Assembly: GCA_933207985.1 (NCBI GenBank)
Contig: OW240915.1
Location: forward strand, 118,094,643-118,158,642
Direction of reading: 5' to 3'
DNA from: Pelobates cultripes
Lineage: Eukaryota > Chordata > Amphibia > Anura > Pelobatidae
DNA: 64,000 nt
Notes under the pieces: generated by a model
Seen by the model: only the letters and a program-made list of their open reading frames with translations
Database searches by the model: none
Told to the model about the DNA's origin: nothing
Translations under genes and position numbers: made by a program
Shown: piece after piece, positions 9,854 to 21,079 of the stretch
Position numbering within the stretch: position 1 is the first letter of the stretch
Layout of the letters: each line of letters begins with the position of its first letter

Positions 9854-11004
9854 AGGTAAACAAAATAGCCTCACTTTCCAATTGTTCCTTGAAAGAAAAA
9901 ATGTAATAGAATCCTTTTTTATTTTATAGTTTGATGTTTTCACAGAAAAGTTACACTGTATGGATTGTACATCATATCCAACATGACAATGAAATTGGCA
10001 CAATAATTGTGACAACAGAAAAGTTATCAGTAACATGTTTACAGAAACAAGGTTTAAGTGCTTGATTAACAAATAGCAATGTATAAATTCTGAGTTAAGA
10101 CAAATACTGATTAACATTATCATTGTTTAACAGTTGTTGCATGGAATTGGGACCATGGGGATAAGACAAAACCCTATTTTTTTTTGAGCACCCAGAGCCA
10201 AGCGAGCCACTGATTCCAGAGATTCTATGTTTTCAAGTAAGATGGAGAATTTCTGAAAAAATAGAAGAGGTTTCCACATTATTGCTTTAATTATAATTAG
10301 TCTACCTGCAATCAAAACACAGGATTTAGATTCCCATTGCATATAGTCATAAAAAACAAAAAGGAAAAACAATAGAGCGGAACCACACTCGATGGGAGTA
10401 ATCTAGTATTGACTAATTTGTTCATTAAAGAAAACACTTCATTCAAAATATAGAGGTAATTGGCCATGACCAAAATCATTTGCTGGAACCACACAATTGC
10501 TAACATCTTGGGGATGAACCTTGGAAGATTTAAGGCAATCTGCCTGGCGTAAGATACCAATTAAAGATAATTTTCCTAGCCTTGAAGCTTCTAAGTAATT
10601 AAGACACTTTGTGGTTTGTTTAAAATTAAGTTATGAATTATGCCACTGTGACAAAGTATAGGTAGATTGAGTTCCATACTTTTAATTTAGCTAAAAGTTA
10701 AAAAGATAACATACTAAAATTTGCTTTTTGTCCTGTAGAACAGAGAAATATAGGTGTAGAAAGTGTTGAAGATGACATGATATTTGAGGCCAAAGGGAGG
10801 ATACTTCTGTATACGGTCTTCTTGATTATTTAGTACATCTCAAATTCTTTGTTAGTTCAGTATGAAAGTAAAAAGTTGGGAATGTATACCAGCATAGTTG
10901 TTAGAGGAGTAGCAGAAATAAACGTATGATTTGGTAAATATGATTTAAGAACCTAAGACCGCAAGGAGAAGATATATTTTGTGGTTTCATACATGTATAG
11001 GGAT
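9854..11004 (+). other. Probable 3' UTR and downstream flank of the DDC-like gene
   Basis: AT-rich, unique-looking sequence without recognised repeats, following the decarboxylase stop codon. The clearest polyadenylation hexamer is AATAAA at 10917-10922, which would give a 3' UTR of roughly 1.1 kb. Where the transcript really ends cannot be told from sequence alone. The next feature, an LTR, starts after an ATAAA duplication at 11005-11009. Confidence 0.4.
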
Positions 11005-11009
11005 ATAAA

Positions 11010-13249
11010 TGTGATGAAGTGCCCTTCGCCACTTGGTAATGGAGACGTCTGCTTGCCAGCCTCTTGCCTTGGGACTATGACCCCTGGGAGATTGTGCCCT
11101 TTAAAAACAGTATTTGGGCATCTTGGATTTTAACACACTTTTTCTGCCCCTTTAATTCCATGAGAAAATGTGCCTCTGCTCCTCCCCCTTTTTCTTATTG
11201 TTCTCCAGCCGAGCGTTGTCCCAGGGACACTGCCAGACCAGTTTAAATTGGCTGCTTTGTCCCTGCTCAATCTCTCATCAGCCCTTGCTAAACTTTAACC
11301 CCATGGTGATTCTGTTCTGTTCGTGGGGTCTGAGTGCTGTTCAGATATATTGAGCGCTCAGATCCAAGCTATCTGGGGATAGGTTGAATGTGGGGGTTCT
11401 GTCCAGTATGATAGGAATTATGTATTTTTGCTGTTGTGAATAGAGAGATTTTCTAGGCATGTGCATGGGGAAAATATTCGGCTCGGTTCGGCATTCCAAA
11501 ATTCGGGACTTCGTCAATTCAGGACTTCGGAACTTTGGCCACTTCGGCACTTTCGGCACTTGAACACTTCGGCACTTCGGCAACTTCAGCACTTCGGAAC
11601 TTAGACACTTCAGAACTTCGGCATTTCTGCAACTTTGGCACTTTGGAACTCCGGCATTTCGGGACTTTTCTTGCAGCCGCTTGGTAGATAACTCCCTAAT
11701 TCATTAGCCCCCCCCCTTATTCTTGTTTAGGGCCCCCACCCACCGCTCAGGGGTGGGAGCCAGGGGGGAGGACAATAGGTCCTCCCAATTTGTATTTAGG
11801 GCCCCCACCCGCCGCTCGGGGGTGGGGGCCGGTGGGGAGGACAATAGGTCCTCCCCCCTTTTTTTACTTTAGGGCCCCCACCTGCCACTCAGGGAGGGGG
11901 GGACCCTTTTTTTTTTTTTAACAGTGAGCAGCCACAGGCTGCTCACTGTTTACTAGACATGCCCCTACTCGCGGTATAGTGAGTAGGGGCAAAATTTACT
12001 AATACAAAGTAATTTTTACTTAGTATTAGTAAATTTGCCTGAAAGACCAATTTAGGTCTTTCAGCCTTTTAGTAGATAGCTCCCTGATACCATGGGAATT
12101 AGGGAGTTATCTACTTATTCATTCCTGTCATTACATTGACTGGCCAAGTAACTTACATTTTATATGAATGTATGTTACTTGATTGTTGTAAGTGTTGCAA
12201 ATGCTTACAGCTGAATCCTGGCTATGTTTGTATACTTTTTATTTGAAACTGTATACAGTGTAACATTCTTTTTCTCTTTTTTTTTTACTGGGTAAGTATA
12301 TTAGTACTTAGGCAATACTGTGCTTCGGAACTCAGGCACTTTGACACCTCGGAACCTTGGCAACTTCCGAACTTCGGCACTTTGGCACTACTACACTTCG
12401 GAAATTCGGTAATTTCAGCAGTTCGGGACTTCGGCAATTCAGCTATTCGGACATTCGGAAGCACCTGAATGTCCGAATTACCCGAAATTCTGAAGAATTT
12501 TAGTTCAGACCGAAACTAATTGCACATGTCTAATATTTTCTGTATGCTGGAGATAATTGGCTTACCACACCCAAGCCATGCTTGCAGTCTGTCAAATAGG
12601 ACTTCCATCTATCTTTTGAACCACTGGACCAATTTGTATGATTTTGACATATGTTTATATTTGGAGTATGCTGATTCTGAAATTGTAAGTGCATGTGATG
12701 TATACTTTTAAAGTTATGAATATTGTGTAAAACTGTGTATTTTCCTGGAGGATTTTGCTGTAATGACTGGGAGTGTCTGACTGTATTGTTTTGTTTGATT
12801 GGCTGTTCCACAAGACCATGTGGGTGGGAACTGTGTGTAACAACTTGCATCAAAGAAAGCCCTTTGCTGCCATTAAAACAGATCTTCTTGACCCTCAACA
12901 CGTAGTCTTGTCTCGTGATTGGAGGGAACTGCTATAATCACGCTGGGGATTGCTATGCTCTGCATACTCCCTTGAGCTTTAAATCACCTAGCTCTTCTAA
13001 GATACGCTCTCCTGGAGGAGAGGTCTACCCGTACAGTCCCTGATACTGGAAGTTCATACAGTGTAGTAGGAAGAGGTCTTTCCCACATGGTCCTGGAGGA
13101 CAGACGCTGATCCAGAGTGGAAGGAAGACGGCGAGACTCCAGTTAAGCTACAGCGGTTGTAGAGTTTGCGGTGGTTGTGGTGTCCGGCCAAGCTAGGAAG
13201 CGTCCATCAACAGAAGGTATTCGGTCGGAGTACGGGGAGTTCCGTTACA
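11010..13249 (+). mobile_element. Solo LTR of family F carrying a hairpin element, TSD ATAAA
   Basis: Starts TGTGATGAAGTGCC and ends GTTCCGTTACA, with ATAAA on each side (11005-11009 and 13250-13254). The LTR itself is about 1.17 kb and is split by the TA-flanked element at 11456-12530. Its second half contains an ATTAAA-type signal near 12877 and a block ending in GCATCCATC/CAACAGAAGG, close to that of the minus-strand LTR beginning at 41049. No coding function. Confidence 0.9.
11456..12530 (+). mobile_element. Hairpin-chain DNA element, copy 2, TSD TA
   Basis: The termini are GGCATGTGCA... and ...TGCACATGTC, inverted repeats flanked by TA (11454-11455 and 12531-12532), as in Tc1/mariner-type insertions. 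Both ends carry ACTTCGGCA-type octamer arrays (about 11500-11670 and 12320-12450). Between them lie palindromes: two GGGCCCCCACC...GGTGGGGGCC blocks with GGACAATAGGTCC, CAGTGAGCAGCC/GGCTGCTCACTG, CCCCTACTCGC/GTGAGTAGGGG, AAATTTACTAATA/TAGTATTAGTAAATT, AAAGACCAATTTAGGTCTTT and TCCCTAAT-type stems. It is non-coding, 1075 bases long, non-autonomous, and its mobilising transposase is unknown. Confidence 0.8.
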
Positions 13250-13254
13250 ATAAA

Positions 13255-14157
13255 TATAACATTTTCTTACTGTAATGGAATTAGAGGCAGTGGGCAACAA
13301 CAGGGATATCCTCTATACAGGAAAAGGCAGACAGACACCTAAAAATGTAACAGTTGGGCTCCTCCCCATACTCCTAGGTGTAAATTGACCAAAAACACGC
13401 AAAATCCCCGAAAATACACAAGCCGAGTAACTGCAAAAATATATTTATTAAATAGGGAGAGAAATACATGCACTGCCTCTAATCCCAAGGAATTATAAAT
13501 TTAAGGTAAGAACATTTTATCGTTTTTCCTCCAGATGAAAGGCAGTGCACAACAACTGGGGTAAAAAGCATTGCCATTCAGAGCAAGAAGACATAATTTC
13601 TCCACAGTCTATAACAGTTACGGCCAAAGTCTCAGAGGCCTGTATGTCCAACTTATAATGTTTGGAGAAGGTGTGAAGAGATAACTAAATTGATGCTTTG
13701 CAAATCTGAGAAGGAGTTGCTATAACCTTGAAGGCCAATGATGCAACAATAGCCCTTGTGTAATGAGCCTTTTTAAAAAGAGGAGAAACATTGGAAGATG
13801 TGTAGGCTAGAATAATAGCATCCTTAAATCAGGATGCCTCTTCTTTTGCCCTTAATAAAGGACAAGCAATCTGTCAGAATGACGCAAAAGGCAAGTTTTC
13901 ACTGTAGTGTGCATTTTATGTCAAGGCAATGAAACTTGCTTCTTTGAGTTTTGAGGATTTTGACAGAATGTGGGTAGAATAATTTTCCAGTTCACAATAC
14001 ACATTAGATGTACAAAAAAACCTTGGGAAGAAAGGAAGGATGAAGCTTAAGGACAACTTTATCCACATGAAAAACCAGATAAGGTGGAACAGATGCCAAA
14101 GTTTAACGTTCCCGTGGCCATTTAGTTGAAGTAACGGCTATCAAAATAAAGGGCATG
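13255..14157 (-). pseudogene. DIRS-like retrotransposon 3' end: tyrosine recombinase remnant
   Basis: Minus-strand translation of about 13780-13660 gives AHYTRAIVAS, ATPSQICKAS and HTFSKHYKLD in order. These match the C-terminal part of DIRS-type tyrosine recombinases: the His-x-x-Arg box, the SxxxICKAxxWSS segment and the tyrosine-bearing tail. A stop replaces the usual Trp in the second block. Downstream, 13262-13300 and about 13470-13520 are inverted copies of each other, sharing a (G)CACTGCCTCTAAT...TAAGAAAAT-type sequence. This resembles the paired inverted terminal and internal sequences of DIRS elements and matches the layout at 17521-17840. The upstream part is cut by a solo LTR at 14158. 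Confidence 0.75.
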
Positions 14158-15202
14158 TGTAACGGCACCTCCAGGTATACGAGGGATTAATGCCATTTAG
14201 GATGTTCCCTTCCCAAATGCGAAGGCAGCTAACGAACACTCCAATCAGCCGAACAAGAATCAAACGAACACTCTCCACTCCAAACAGCCGAACAGTAAAT
14301 CCATACGAATAAATCCCCCCAAGTACAAGCCAAGCTCCATATTGAGGGTCAGCAGAGATCTGGTTTAAAGGGGCTACCTGCCCGGTATTTATGCAGGACA
14401 GTCCCTTAGGGGACCTGGTGGAAAACTATGACAAAAATGACAAAGTAATCACAGTATTACAGGCATAAACACTCCCCTTTAGTTGTGAAGAACCCTCCTC
14501 TTTATCCTGGAGATAATTGGGAAGTAATTCAATTATCTCCCAGGATAGAGGCAAAACTCAATTTTACATGTGGCAGAGAAAAAACACATAAAAATATACA
14601 ACATAAAAACTACCGAATGCACTAGGTAAGTATCCCCAGATAGCTTAGATCTGAGCGCACATTATTACCGAATGGCGCTCAGATCACATATATACAGTTC
14701 AATTGCCATGGAGCCAAAGTCTTTCACATAGTCTTTCGTTATACGAATGGGCTCCATGGCATAACTATCTGGGGTAAGTCCATTCATGCAGAAAAAGTAC
14801 CGAACAGGCCGGCGTTCGTATGCTGGATGAACAGAAGGAGGGAGGTCGGCGGCTTCAGCGGTGTTCGTGAGAAAGTGTCCGTTTTTAGTTCAATGAAATC
14901 GTCGATGAACACTGCTGGGCATTCGTACGTCCAAGATGGCCACCGCCTCGTGGTCGACATACGAACGACGACCACCCAGTCGGCATTCGACAATTAGGAA
15001 GTGTCTGCGGTTAACCACAACATTCTGACGGGGCCAAGATGTAAACAAGCAGCACACTTCCATGCTGGGTGGCTGGCCATTCGGCAGTTGTTCAGTAAAA
15101 GAGCAAATAAATGTAGGGGCTGTACAGACAGAGGAAATAGCCGAACAAACAGATGAATGGAGGGAAAATAAAAGTAATGCACAGACAGATGGATCTGTCA
15201 CA
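14158..15202 (-). mobile_element. Solo LTR of family F, TSD GCATG
   Basis: On the minus strand it starts TGTGACAGATCC and ends GCCGTTACA. GCATG flanks both ends (14153-14157 and 15203-15207). It contains the family's hairpin-rich U3 block (CCCAGATAGC...GCTATCTGGGG with the inner GCCATGGAGCC stem), also seen at 47115-47260 and 62125-62250. Its length is 1045 bases. The frames read through it are by-products. Confidence 0.9.
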
Positions 15203-15420
15203 GCATGAATTGCAGTTATGATAGCTCAGGGAAAATTAAATGTAGTCAAAACAGCAAATCAAAGTCCCCAATGTACTTTATCAAATGCCTTTTTGGCATC
15301 TAAGGCAAATAGGCAAGGAGTTTTGAAATGAGCTGAACCATATAAGATATTAAATACTGTGTATTATCAAAGGGCTGACTTCACATAAGCAATATAAAAT
15401 ATAACAACAAAAACACCCTT
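15203..15420 (-). pseudogene. L1-like LINE reverse transcriptase fragment (motif A)
   Basis: Minus-strand translation near 15335-15280 gives CLFALDAKKAFDKVHWG, the motif A box of L1-clade reverse transcriptases (D-x-x-KAFD). This is probably the continuation of the fragment at 17095-17515, separated from it by the PLE insertion. No further motifs are legible. Confidence 0.55.
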
Positions 15421-15899
15421 TCCAAATTTGTGGAAAGCACACAGTGAGGGGTATAAACAATAAAAATTACCCCTAAACAAATTCAAAAAGTATCTACAGT
15501 AAAACAATAGAAAAAAGTGTAGCACTATATTGTAACACTATAAATACACCATAGAATTAAGTGTGTTTTGATGCATTTACAAACATAAACTTGATTGAAG
15601 ACACATCATAAACTCATGGTATGTTCATCACAATTGGAGGGCATATTGGAGAAAAAAAAATAGTAGTGCAGAGTTTCTAAATATGATTAAAATTTTAATA
15701 CAGGTTCCAGTTACAAAATAAAATAACAAGGTAAGAACATTAGAAAGATAAAGCAGGAGTCCAAAGAAAGTATAGTCTCAACTGTTTTCCCATGTTGTAA
15801 GATGAGTGCTCCTCTCTTCTTTCAATAATAATATAGCCAACATTTAAAATAAACAAAGTATATAAACACGAAATAAATAGTTAAAAAGGAACTCTTTTG
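15421..15899. other. AT-rich stretch, no gene recognised
   Basis: Low-complexity, AT-rich sequence between an L1 fragment and the PLE terminal repeat. No motif, palindrome or coding family was identified. Confidence 0.4.
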
Positions 15900-17092
15900 C
15901 CAAGTCCAGTCCTATGCATTTTGTTTGGATCAGACCGAACTTCCTTGAGGCAAAAAGTTAAATCTCCTGAAGCAGAAGCAGCCTGTCCTTCAGTACATAA
16001 CGCTTTAATATTAAATCCACAAAACCACTTCTTTGGCTGCCATGAGCCAATTTGTGGGGATTGATCGCACCTGTGATTGATTTCCTTGGTTCTGCATTCC
16101 CAGTCTCATTTCCAGTGATGCTACGTCCATCTTGTGTGCGTTTTAATGACTGCTTTCATCACATTTGCTGCTTGTGTTCCAGGCGCTGCATTCCACCACC
16201 TGTAGCCCTTATTAGTCCATAATGCTCATGCCTATAATCATAGATACAGAAAAACAACACATATATCAATACTGTTTGTGAATAAAAAAAAAAATCATAT
16301 TTGTATTCTAATCTGGTACATAAATAGCCTAAGAAAAATATAAAATATATTAAAAAGTAAAAAATAAATAAATTCCATTTCTCATTCTCTATGTTAAAAC
16401 CATATCAAATGAGAAGATGAATCAAACCTCAGAGTGTTTTAAGATTACAAAGTATGTGTCCTGTTCCTCCACACATGAAGATTACCTAATCACTTGTGGT
16501 TGTGGTGTGCAATATGTGGGGAGGATAGGAAGAAAAGCTATGGTTAGGTGTTGGGACACTTAAATAATGTTCGAAAGAATTTCACAATGCATTCAGTCCC
16601 GATACATTGCAATAAATGTCCCTATTTTAGTTATAATTTTTGTTTTGTTATTATCGAACAAGTAAAATTAGATAGAATAGCAAGAGACTTAATGTTGAAA
16701 TTTAGGAATAGAGAGGGATTTTGGATCCACAGGTTGCAGACTATGCAACCGAAAGGACTGAACGTAGACTTTGACTTGGTTTGTTTTTTTCAAATAAATA
16801 ATTTTAAATCGGCATTTTATAACACATTTTTTGTATTTTATTTATAAGATTTCCTCTATAATTATTAACTTAAATAACTAATTTGATGTTTTTTATTCAC
16901 AAACAATATTGATGTATGTGTTAATTTTTATTGGAATGAGCATTATGGACTAATAAGGATTACAGGGACGCAAGCCATAAATGTGACGAGAGCCAAGTGT
17001 GAAACTCATGCATGACGGAAGTAATGTCACTAGAAACGAGACTGGTAACGTAGAAGGGATGAAATTAATCACAGGTGCGATCACTCACCACG
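15900..17092 (+). mobile_element. Penelope-like element, 3' part with inverted terminal sequences
   Basis: About 16010-16290 (minus orientation) and 16890-17092 (plus orientation) are divergent inverted copies of one sequence. It contains TGAGCATTATGGACTAATAA and, near the outer end, AATCACAGGTGCGATCA. Between them lies a GIY-YIG endonuclease remnant. Inverted or tandem pseudo-LTRs around a GIY-YIG-ending ORF are characteristic of Penelope-like elements. The copy lacks its reverse transcriptase. It appears to have landed inside an L1-like LINE. Confidence 0.75.
16480..16840 (+). pseudogene. GIY-YIG endonuclease domain of a Penelope-like element
   Basis: ITCGCGVQYVGR (from about 16488) carries the Cys-rich pre-motif and the Y-V-G of the GIY-YIG nuclease. 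After a frameshift at about 16560 the frame continues with an HLNNVRKNF-like helix, then HSVPIHC, RNREGFWIHRLQTMQPKGLN and NVDFDLVCF, the conserved ending of PLE proteins. In PLEs this domain nicks target DNA. The reading frame is interrupted and the RT domain is missing, so it is inactive. The ending is also recognisable at 51440-51506, where a second PLE is truncated by a provirus. Confidence 0.82.
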
Positions 17093-17094
17093 GA

Positions 17095-17515
17095 TTTCCA
17101 GAAGAAAGCCTGCTTGGTCTTGGTGTAACAGTTTGGGTAGAAGAGGGTTGATAAGTGCTGCAAGAATGGAGGCATAAATCTCTGTGTTCAGTAATGCTAT
17201 GGGATTGTGATTAGAACAGATAGCTAGGTTTTCCTCGCATCGGTATGGTTGATATTTCTGTCAGTAGCAAATCTGTAGGCATGGTTCCAGACTTAAAACA
17301 TGAGTTGAAACAAGAGAGAAAGTAAGGGAGGAGGATGCTTAAAACATGTTTATAATAAATGGTAGTCAGACCATCAGGGTAGGAGCGTTCTATGAATGTT
17401 TAATTGCATTCAATATTTCATCTTTCATAATAGGATTGACCAGGTCAATGGATGTTTCCTCTGCTAGCGGAGGCAATGGGACATTTGCTTAGTAGAATAC
17501 TATATCAACCATAGT
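17095..17515 (-). pseudogene. L1-like LINE reverse transcriptase fragment
   Basis: Minus-strand frames give FNSCFKSGTMPTDLLLTEIS, followed after frameshifts by a degraded Y-R-P-I-S-L-L-N-x-D-like block and a PLLPKLLHQDQAGF-like block. This is the order of the fingers region of L1-clade reverse transcriptases. It directly abuts the PLE end at 17092 and the DIRS end at about 17520. Confidence 0.55.
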
Positions 17516-17520
17516 AGGCT

Positions 17521-17840
17521 AAAAATAGAAATTATACTTACTGTAAATATTTTTTTCCTTAATATAGTGGCAATACTGCACAAATGGAGATACACTTTTT
17601 AAATCCAGATTCATAAATCGTGGGGGAGGGGGGACCTAAATAAAATGTTAAAACCCTTCCTACTCATCCTATAAATGCTGGTCTCCCCAATACACTTAAG
17701 TCAGAATAAGAGCACACGGAGACCCAATATAGGACTTTATTAACAAATATCAGAAGGAAATTTGTACTGCCACTTTATTAAGGAAATATGAATTTGGAGT
17801 AAGTAACATTTCTATTTTTTGAGTATATAGTGGCAGTACT
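17521..17840. repeat. DIRS terminal and internal complementary repeats
   Basis: 17525-17590 (AAATAGAAATTATACTTACT... to GGCAATACTGCAC) and 17768-17850 (GTACTGCCACTTTATTAAGG... to AGTAACATTTCTATTTTTT) are inverted relative to each other around the terminal repeat at 17636-17694. A second GTGGCAGTACTGCAC occurs at about 17830-17845. Such paired inverted sequences correspond to the terminal and internal complementary regions of DIRS elements. Confidence 0.6.
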
Positions 17841-18235
17841 GCACAAGAGTGACAAAGCAAGACCCTGAAATAACAAAGGGTAGGCGCATTAAGAGATGAC
17901 AACCTAGAGCACCTTCACATAAAAGCAGCCTCGGAGGAAGAAAGGATATCTAGCCTATAATGTCATGAAGGTGTTAGAAGACCATGTAGCTGCCTTACAA
18001 ACTTCTTCCGGAAATGCTACCGATTATCAGACAATTATGTTGCCATTACTATTGTGGAATGTGCCTTGACTGGAAATTATAAAGTCTGACCACTGATCTT
18101 ATAAGCCAAAGTATTCGCATCTGCAAGCCATCTGACAAAGGTTGAGTTTAGAGCCAATGCCATAGCTAGGTCTGTTCTGATTTTATGAAGAACATGTGAT
18201 ACCAGTGCAGTAAGAGGAAAACCGTAAGTGATCTT
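17840..18235 (-). pseudogene. DIRS tyrosine recombinase C-terminal remnant
   Basis: Minus-strand translation around 18065-17950 gives an AHSTIVMAT block (the Arg of the H-x-x-R box is lost) and, after a frameshift, AFPEEVCKAATWSSNTFM followed by a stop near the position of the catalytic tyrosine. The E-E-V-C-K-A-A-T-W-S-S core is diagnostic for the DIRS recombinase. Missing Arg, frameshift and stop make it inactive. Confidence 0.78.
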
Positions 18236-18239
18236 ACAT

Positions 18240-19430
18240 AGTTACATTGTTACATAGCTGAAAAGAGACTTGCGTCCATCAAGTTCAGCCTACCTCACAT
18301 TTGTTTTTTGCTGTTGATCCAAAAGAAGGCAAAAGAAAAACAGTTTGAAGCACAATTTTGCAACAAGCTAGGAAAAAAATTCCTTCTTGACCCCAGAATG
18401 GCAGTCAGATTTATCCTTGGATCAAGCAGTTATTACCCTACATTGAAAGATTATATCCTTGAATATTCTGTTCTTGCAAGTATGCATCTAGTAGCCGTTT
18501 GAACATCTGTATGGACTCTGATAAAACCACTTCTTCAGGCAGAGAATTCCACATCCTGATTGTTCTTACAGTAAAAAAACCTTTCCTTTGCCTTAGACGA
18601 AATCTTCTTTCTTCCAGTCTAAACGCATGGCCTCGTGTCCTATGTAAAGTCCGGTTTGTGAATAGATTTCCACACAATGGTTTGTATTGGCCCCAAATAT
18701 ATTTGTATATTGTTATCATATCCCCTCTCAGGCGACGTTTTTCTAAACTAAATAGGTTTAAATTTGTTAACCTTTCTTCATAGCCGATATGTTCCATTCC
18801 TTTTATTAATTTTGTAGCCCGCCTCTGCACTTTTTCTAGTGCCATAATATCCTTCTTTAGAACAGGTGCCCAAAATTGCACAGCATATTCAATATGGGGT
18901 CTTACCAGTGATTTATAAAGAGGCAAAATGATATTCTTGTCCCGAGAATGAATGCCCTTTTTCATGCATGACAATACCTTACTGGCCTTGGCCACTGCTG
19001 ATTGACATTGCACATTGTTGCATAGTTTGTTGTCTATAACAATTCCCAAGTCCTTTTCATGTGTTGTTATCCCTAATTCGCTTCCATTAAGGATATACGT
19101 TGCTTGTGTATTCTTTACGCCGAAGTGCATAACTTTGCATTTTTCAACATTAAATTTCATCTGCCATTTGAGTGCCCAGTCCTCCAGTCTATCTAAATCC
19201 CTCTGCAGCAAAGTAATATCTTGCTCACATTGTATTGTTTTACAAAGTTTGGTGTCATCTGCAAACACTGAAACATGACTTTCAATGCGGTCTTCAAGAT
19301 CATTTATAAACATGTTAAATAGAAGGGGTCCCAGAACAGACCCCTGAGGGACACCACTTGCCACCTCTGTCCAGCTTGAAAATTTACCATTAATGACAAC
19401 TCTTTGTACTCTGTTTTTAAGCAAATGTTC
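18240..19430 (-). pseudogene. CR1-like LINE, 3' half with RT domain
   Basis: An open frame of 328 codons (19424-18438, minus) contains GVPQGSVLGPLLF, the catalytic FADDTKL, FNVEKCKVMHFG, YILNGSELGITTHEKDLGI and a KSLVRPHIEYA thumb-like block, then the C-terminal RRFRLRQRKGFFTVRTIRMWN. The 3' non-coding end (about 18437-18240) includes GTTACATAGCTGAAAAGAGAC, repeated at 26617-26645. The RT domain is unusually intact for this window and both Asp of FADD are present, but the upstream half and endonuclease are absent (5' truncation, typical of target-primed reverse transcription). The exact clade (CR1 versus L2/L3) is inferred. Confidence 0.85.
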
Positions 19431-19436
19431 TTGAAA

Positions 19437-19590
19437 TTAAATGTTTTTGATGAGGGGGGAATCTTGTCTGAACAGTAATGGAAACACTGGAACCTTTTTG
19501 TTCATCCTTGTTGCCATGATATCTACATATGGCAGGCCACATTTTCTTACTAAAACGTCTGCTATGACATTGTGGGTGCCTGTAATACCG
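19437..19590 (-). pseudogene. DIRS RNase H/recombinase linker remnant
   Basis: Minus-strand frame reads ITGTHNVIADVLVRKCGLP and then DIMATRMNKKVPVFPLLF. The G-T-x-N-V-x-A-D box followed by D-x-x-A-T-R-x-N-K-x-x-P is the conserved segment that joins RNase H to the recombinase in DIRS polyproteins. It places the Tc1 insertion between RNase H and recombinase. Confidence 0.75.
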
Positions 19591-21056
19591 TAAAGGAAAA
19601 AAAGTATTTGATCTCCTGCTGATTTTGAACGTTTGTCCACTGACAAAGAAATGATCCGTCTAGAATTTTAATGGTAAGGTGTATTTTAACAGTGAAAGAC
19701 AGAATAACAACAACAACAAAAATCCAGAAAAACGCATGTTATAAATTGATTTGCATGTCAATGAGTGAAATAAGTATATGATCCCCTATCAGCAAGATTT
19801 CTGGCTCCCAGTTGTCTTTTATACAGGTAACAAGCTGAGATTAGGAGCACTCTCTTAAAGGGAGTGCTCCTAATTTCAGCTCGTTACCTGCATAAAGACA
19901 CCTATCCGCAGAAGCAATCAATCGGATTCCAAACTCTCCACCATGGCCAAGACCACAGAGCTGTCCAACAATGTCAGGGACAAGATTGTAGACATACACA
20001 AGGCAGGAATGGGCTACAAGACCATCGCCAAGCAGCTTGGTGAGAAGGTGACGACAGTTGGTGCGATTATTCGCAAATGGAAGAAACACAAAATAACGGT
20101 CAGTCTCCCTCGGTCTGGTGCTCCATGCAAGATTTAACCTTGTGGAGTTTCAATGATCATGAGAATGGTGAGGAATCAACCCAGAACTACACGGGAAGAT
20201 CTTGTTAATGACCTCAAGGCAGCTGGTACCATAGTCACCAAGAAAACAATTGGTAACACACTACGCTGTGAATGACTGAAATCCTGCAGCGCCTGCAAGA
20301 TCCCCCCTGCTCAAGAAAGCACATGAACAGGCCCATCTGAACTTTGCCAATGAACATCTGAATGATTCAGAGGAGAACTGGGTGAAAGTGTTGTGGTCAC
20401 ATCACTAGTTCTTTGGCATCAACTCAACTCGCTGTCTTTGGAGGAGGAGGAATCCTGCCTATGACCCCAGAAACACCATCCCCACCGTCAAACAATGAGG
20501 TGGAAACATTATGCTTTGGAAGTGTGTTTCTGCTAAGGGTACAGGACAACTGCACCACATCAAAGGGACGGTGGACAGGGCCATGTACCATGAAACCTTG
20601 GGTGAGAACCTCCTTCCCTCAGCCAGGGCATTGAAAAAGGGTTGTGGATGGGTATTCCAGCATAACAATGACCCAAAAACACACAGCCAAGGCAACAAAG
20701 GAGTGGCTTAAGAAGAAGCACATTAAGGTCCTGGCGTGGCCTAGCCAGTCTCCAGACCTTAATCTCATAGAAAATCTGAGGAGGGAGCTGAAGGGTTGCC
20801 AAACGTCAGCCTTGAAACCTTAATGACTTGGAGAGGATCTGCAAAGAAGAGTGGGACAAAATCCCTTCTGAGGTGTGGGCAAACCTGATGGCCAACTATA
20901 AGAAACATCTAACCTCTGTGATTGCCAACAAGGGTTTTGCAGCCAAGTACTAAGGTGAAGGGGTCAAATACTTATGTCACTCATTGACATGCATATGAAT
21001 TTGTAACTTTTGTGACATGCATTTTTCTGAATTTTTGTTGTTGTTATTCTGTCTCT
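19590..21056 (+). mobile_element. Tc1-type DNA transposon, damaged
   Basis: The left terminal region (about 19590-19795) and right terminal region (about 20955-21056) are inverted repeats. The shared stretch includes AGACAGAATAACAACAACAA, AAAAACGCATGT and GCATGTCAATGAGTGA. The right arm lacks its outermost ~90 bases, so no target duplication can be read. It encodes the transposase relic at 19943-20952 and interrupts the DIRS pol region. Confidence 0.85.
19943..20952 (+). pseudogene. Tc1-family transposase, broken
   Basis: The N-terminal helix-turn-helix is intact in 19943-20137 ([28 protein letters not shown]), as expected for the paired-like DNA-binding domain. A stop at 20135-20137 ends this frame. 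Later blocks in other frames are a degraded [30 protein letters not shown], a catalytic-core remnant near 20400-20560 (GGNIMLWKC), [12 protein letters not shown] with the second Asp region, and a terminal [10 protein letters not shown] ending at the TAA of 20950-20952. At least two stops and several frameshifts make it inactive. Confidence 0.85.
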
Positions 21057-21079
21057 CTGCACCCAGGCCATGATCTGAG

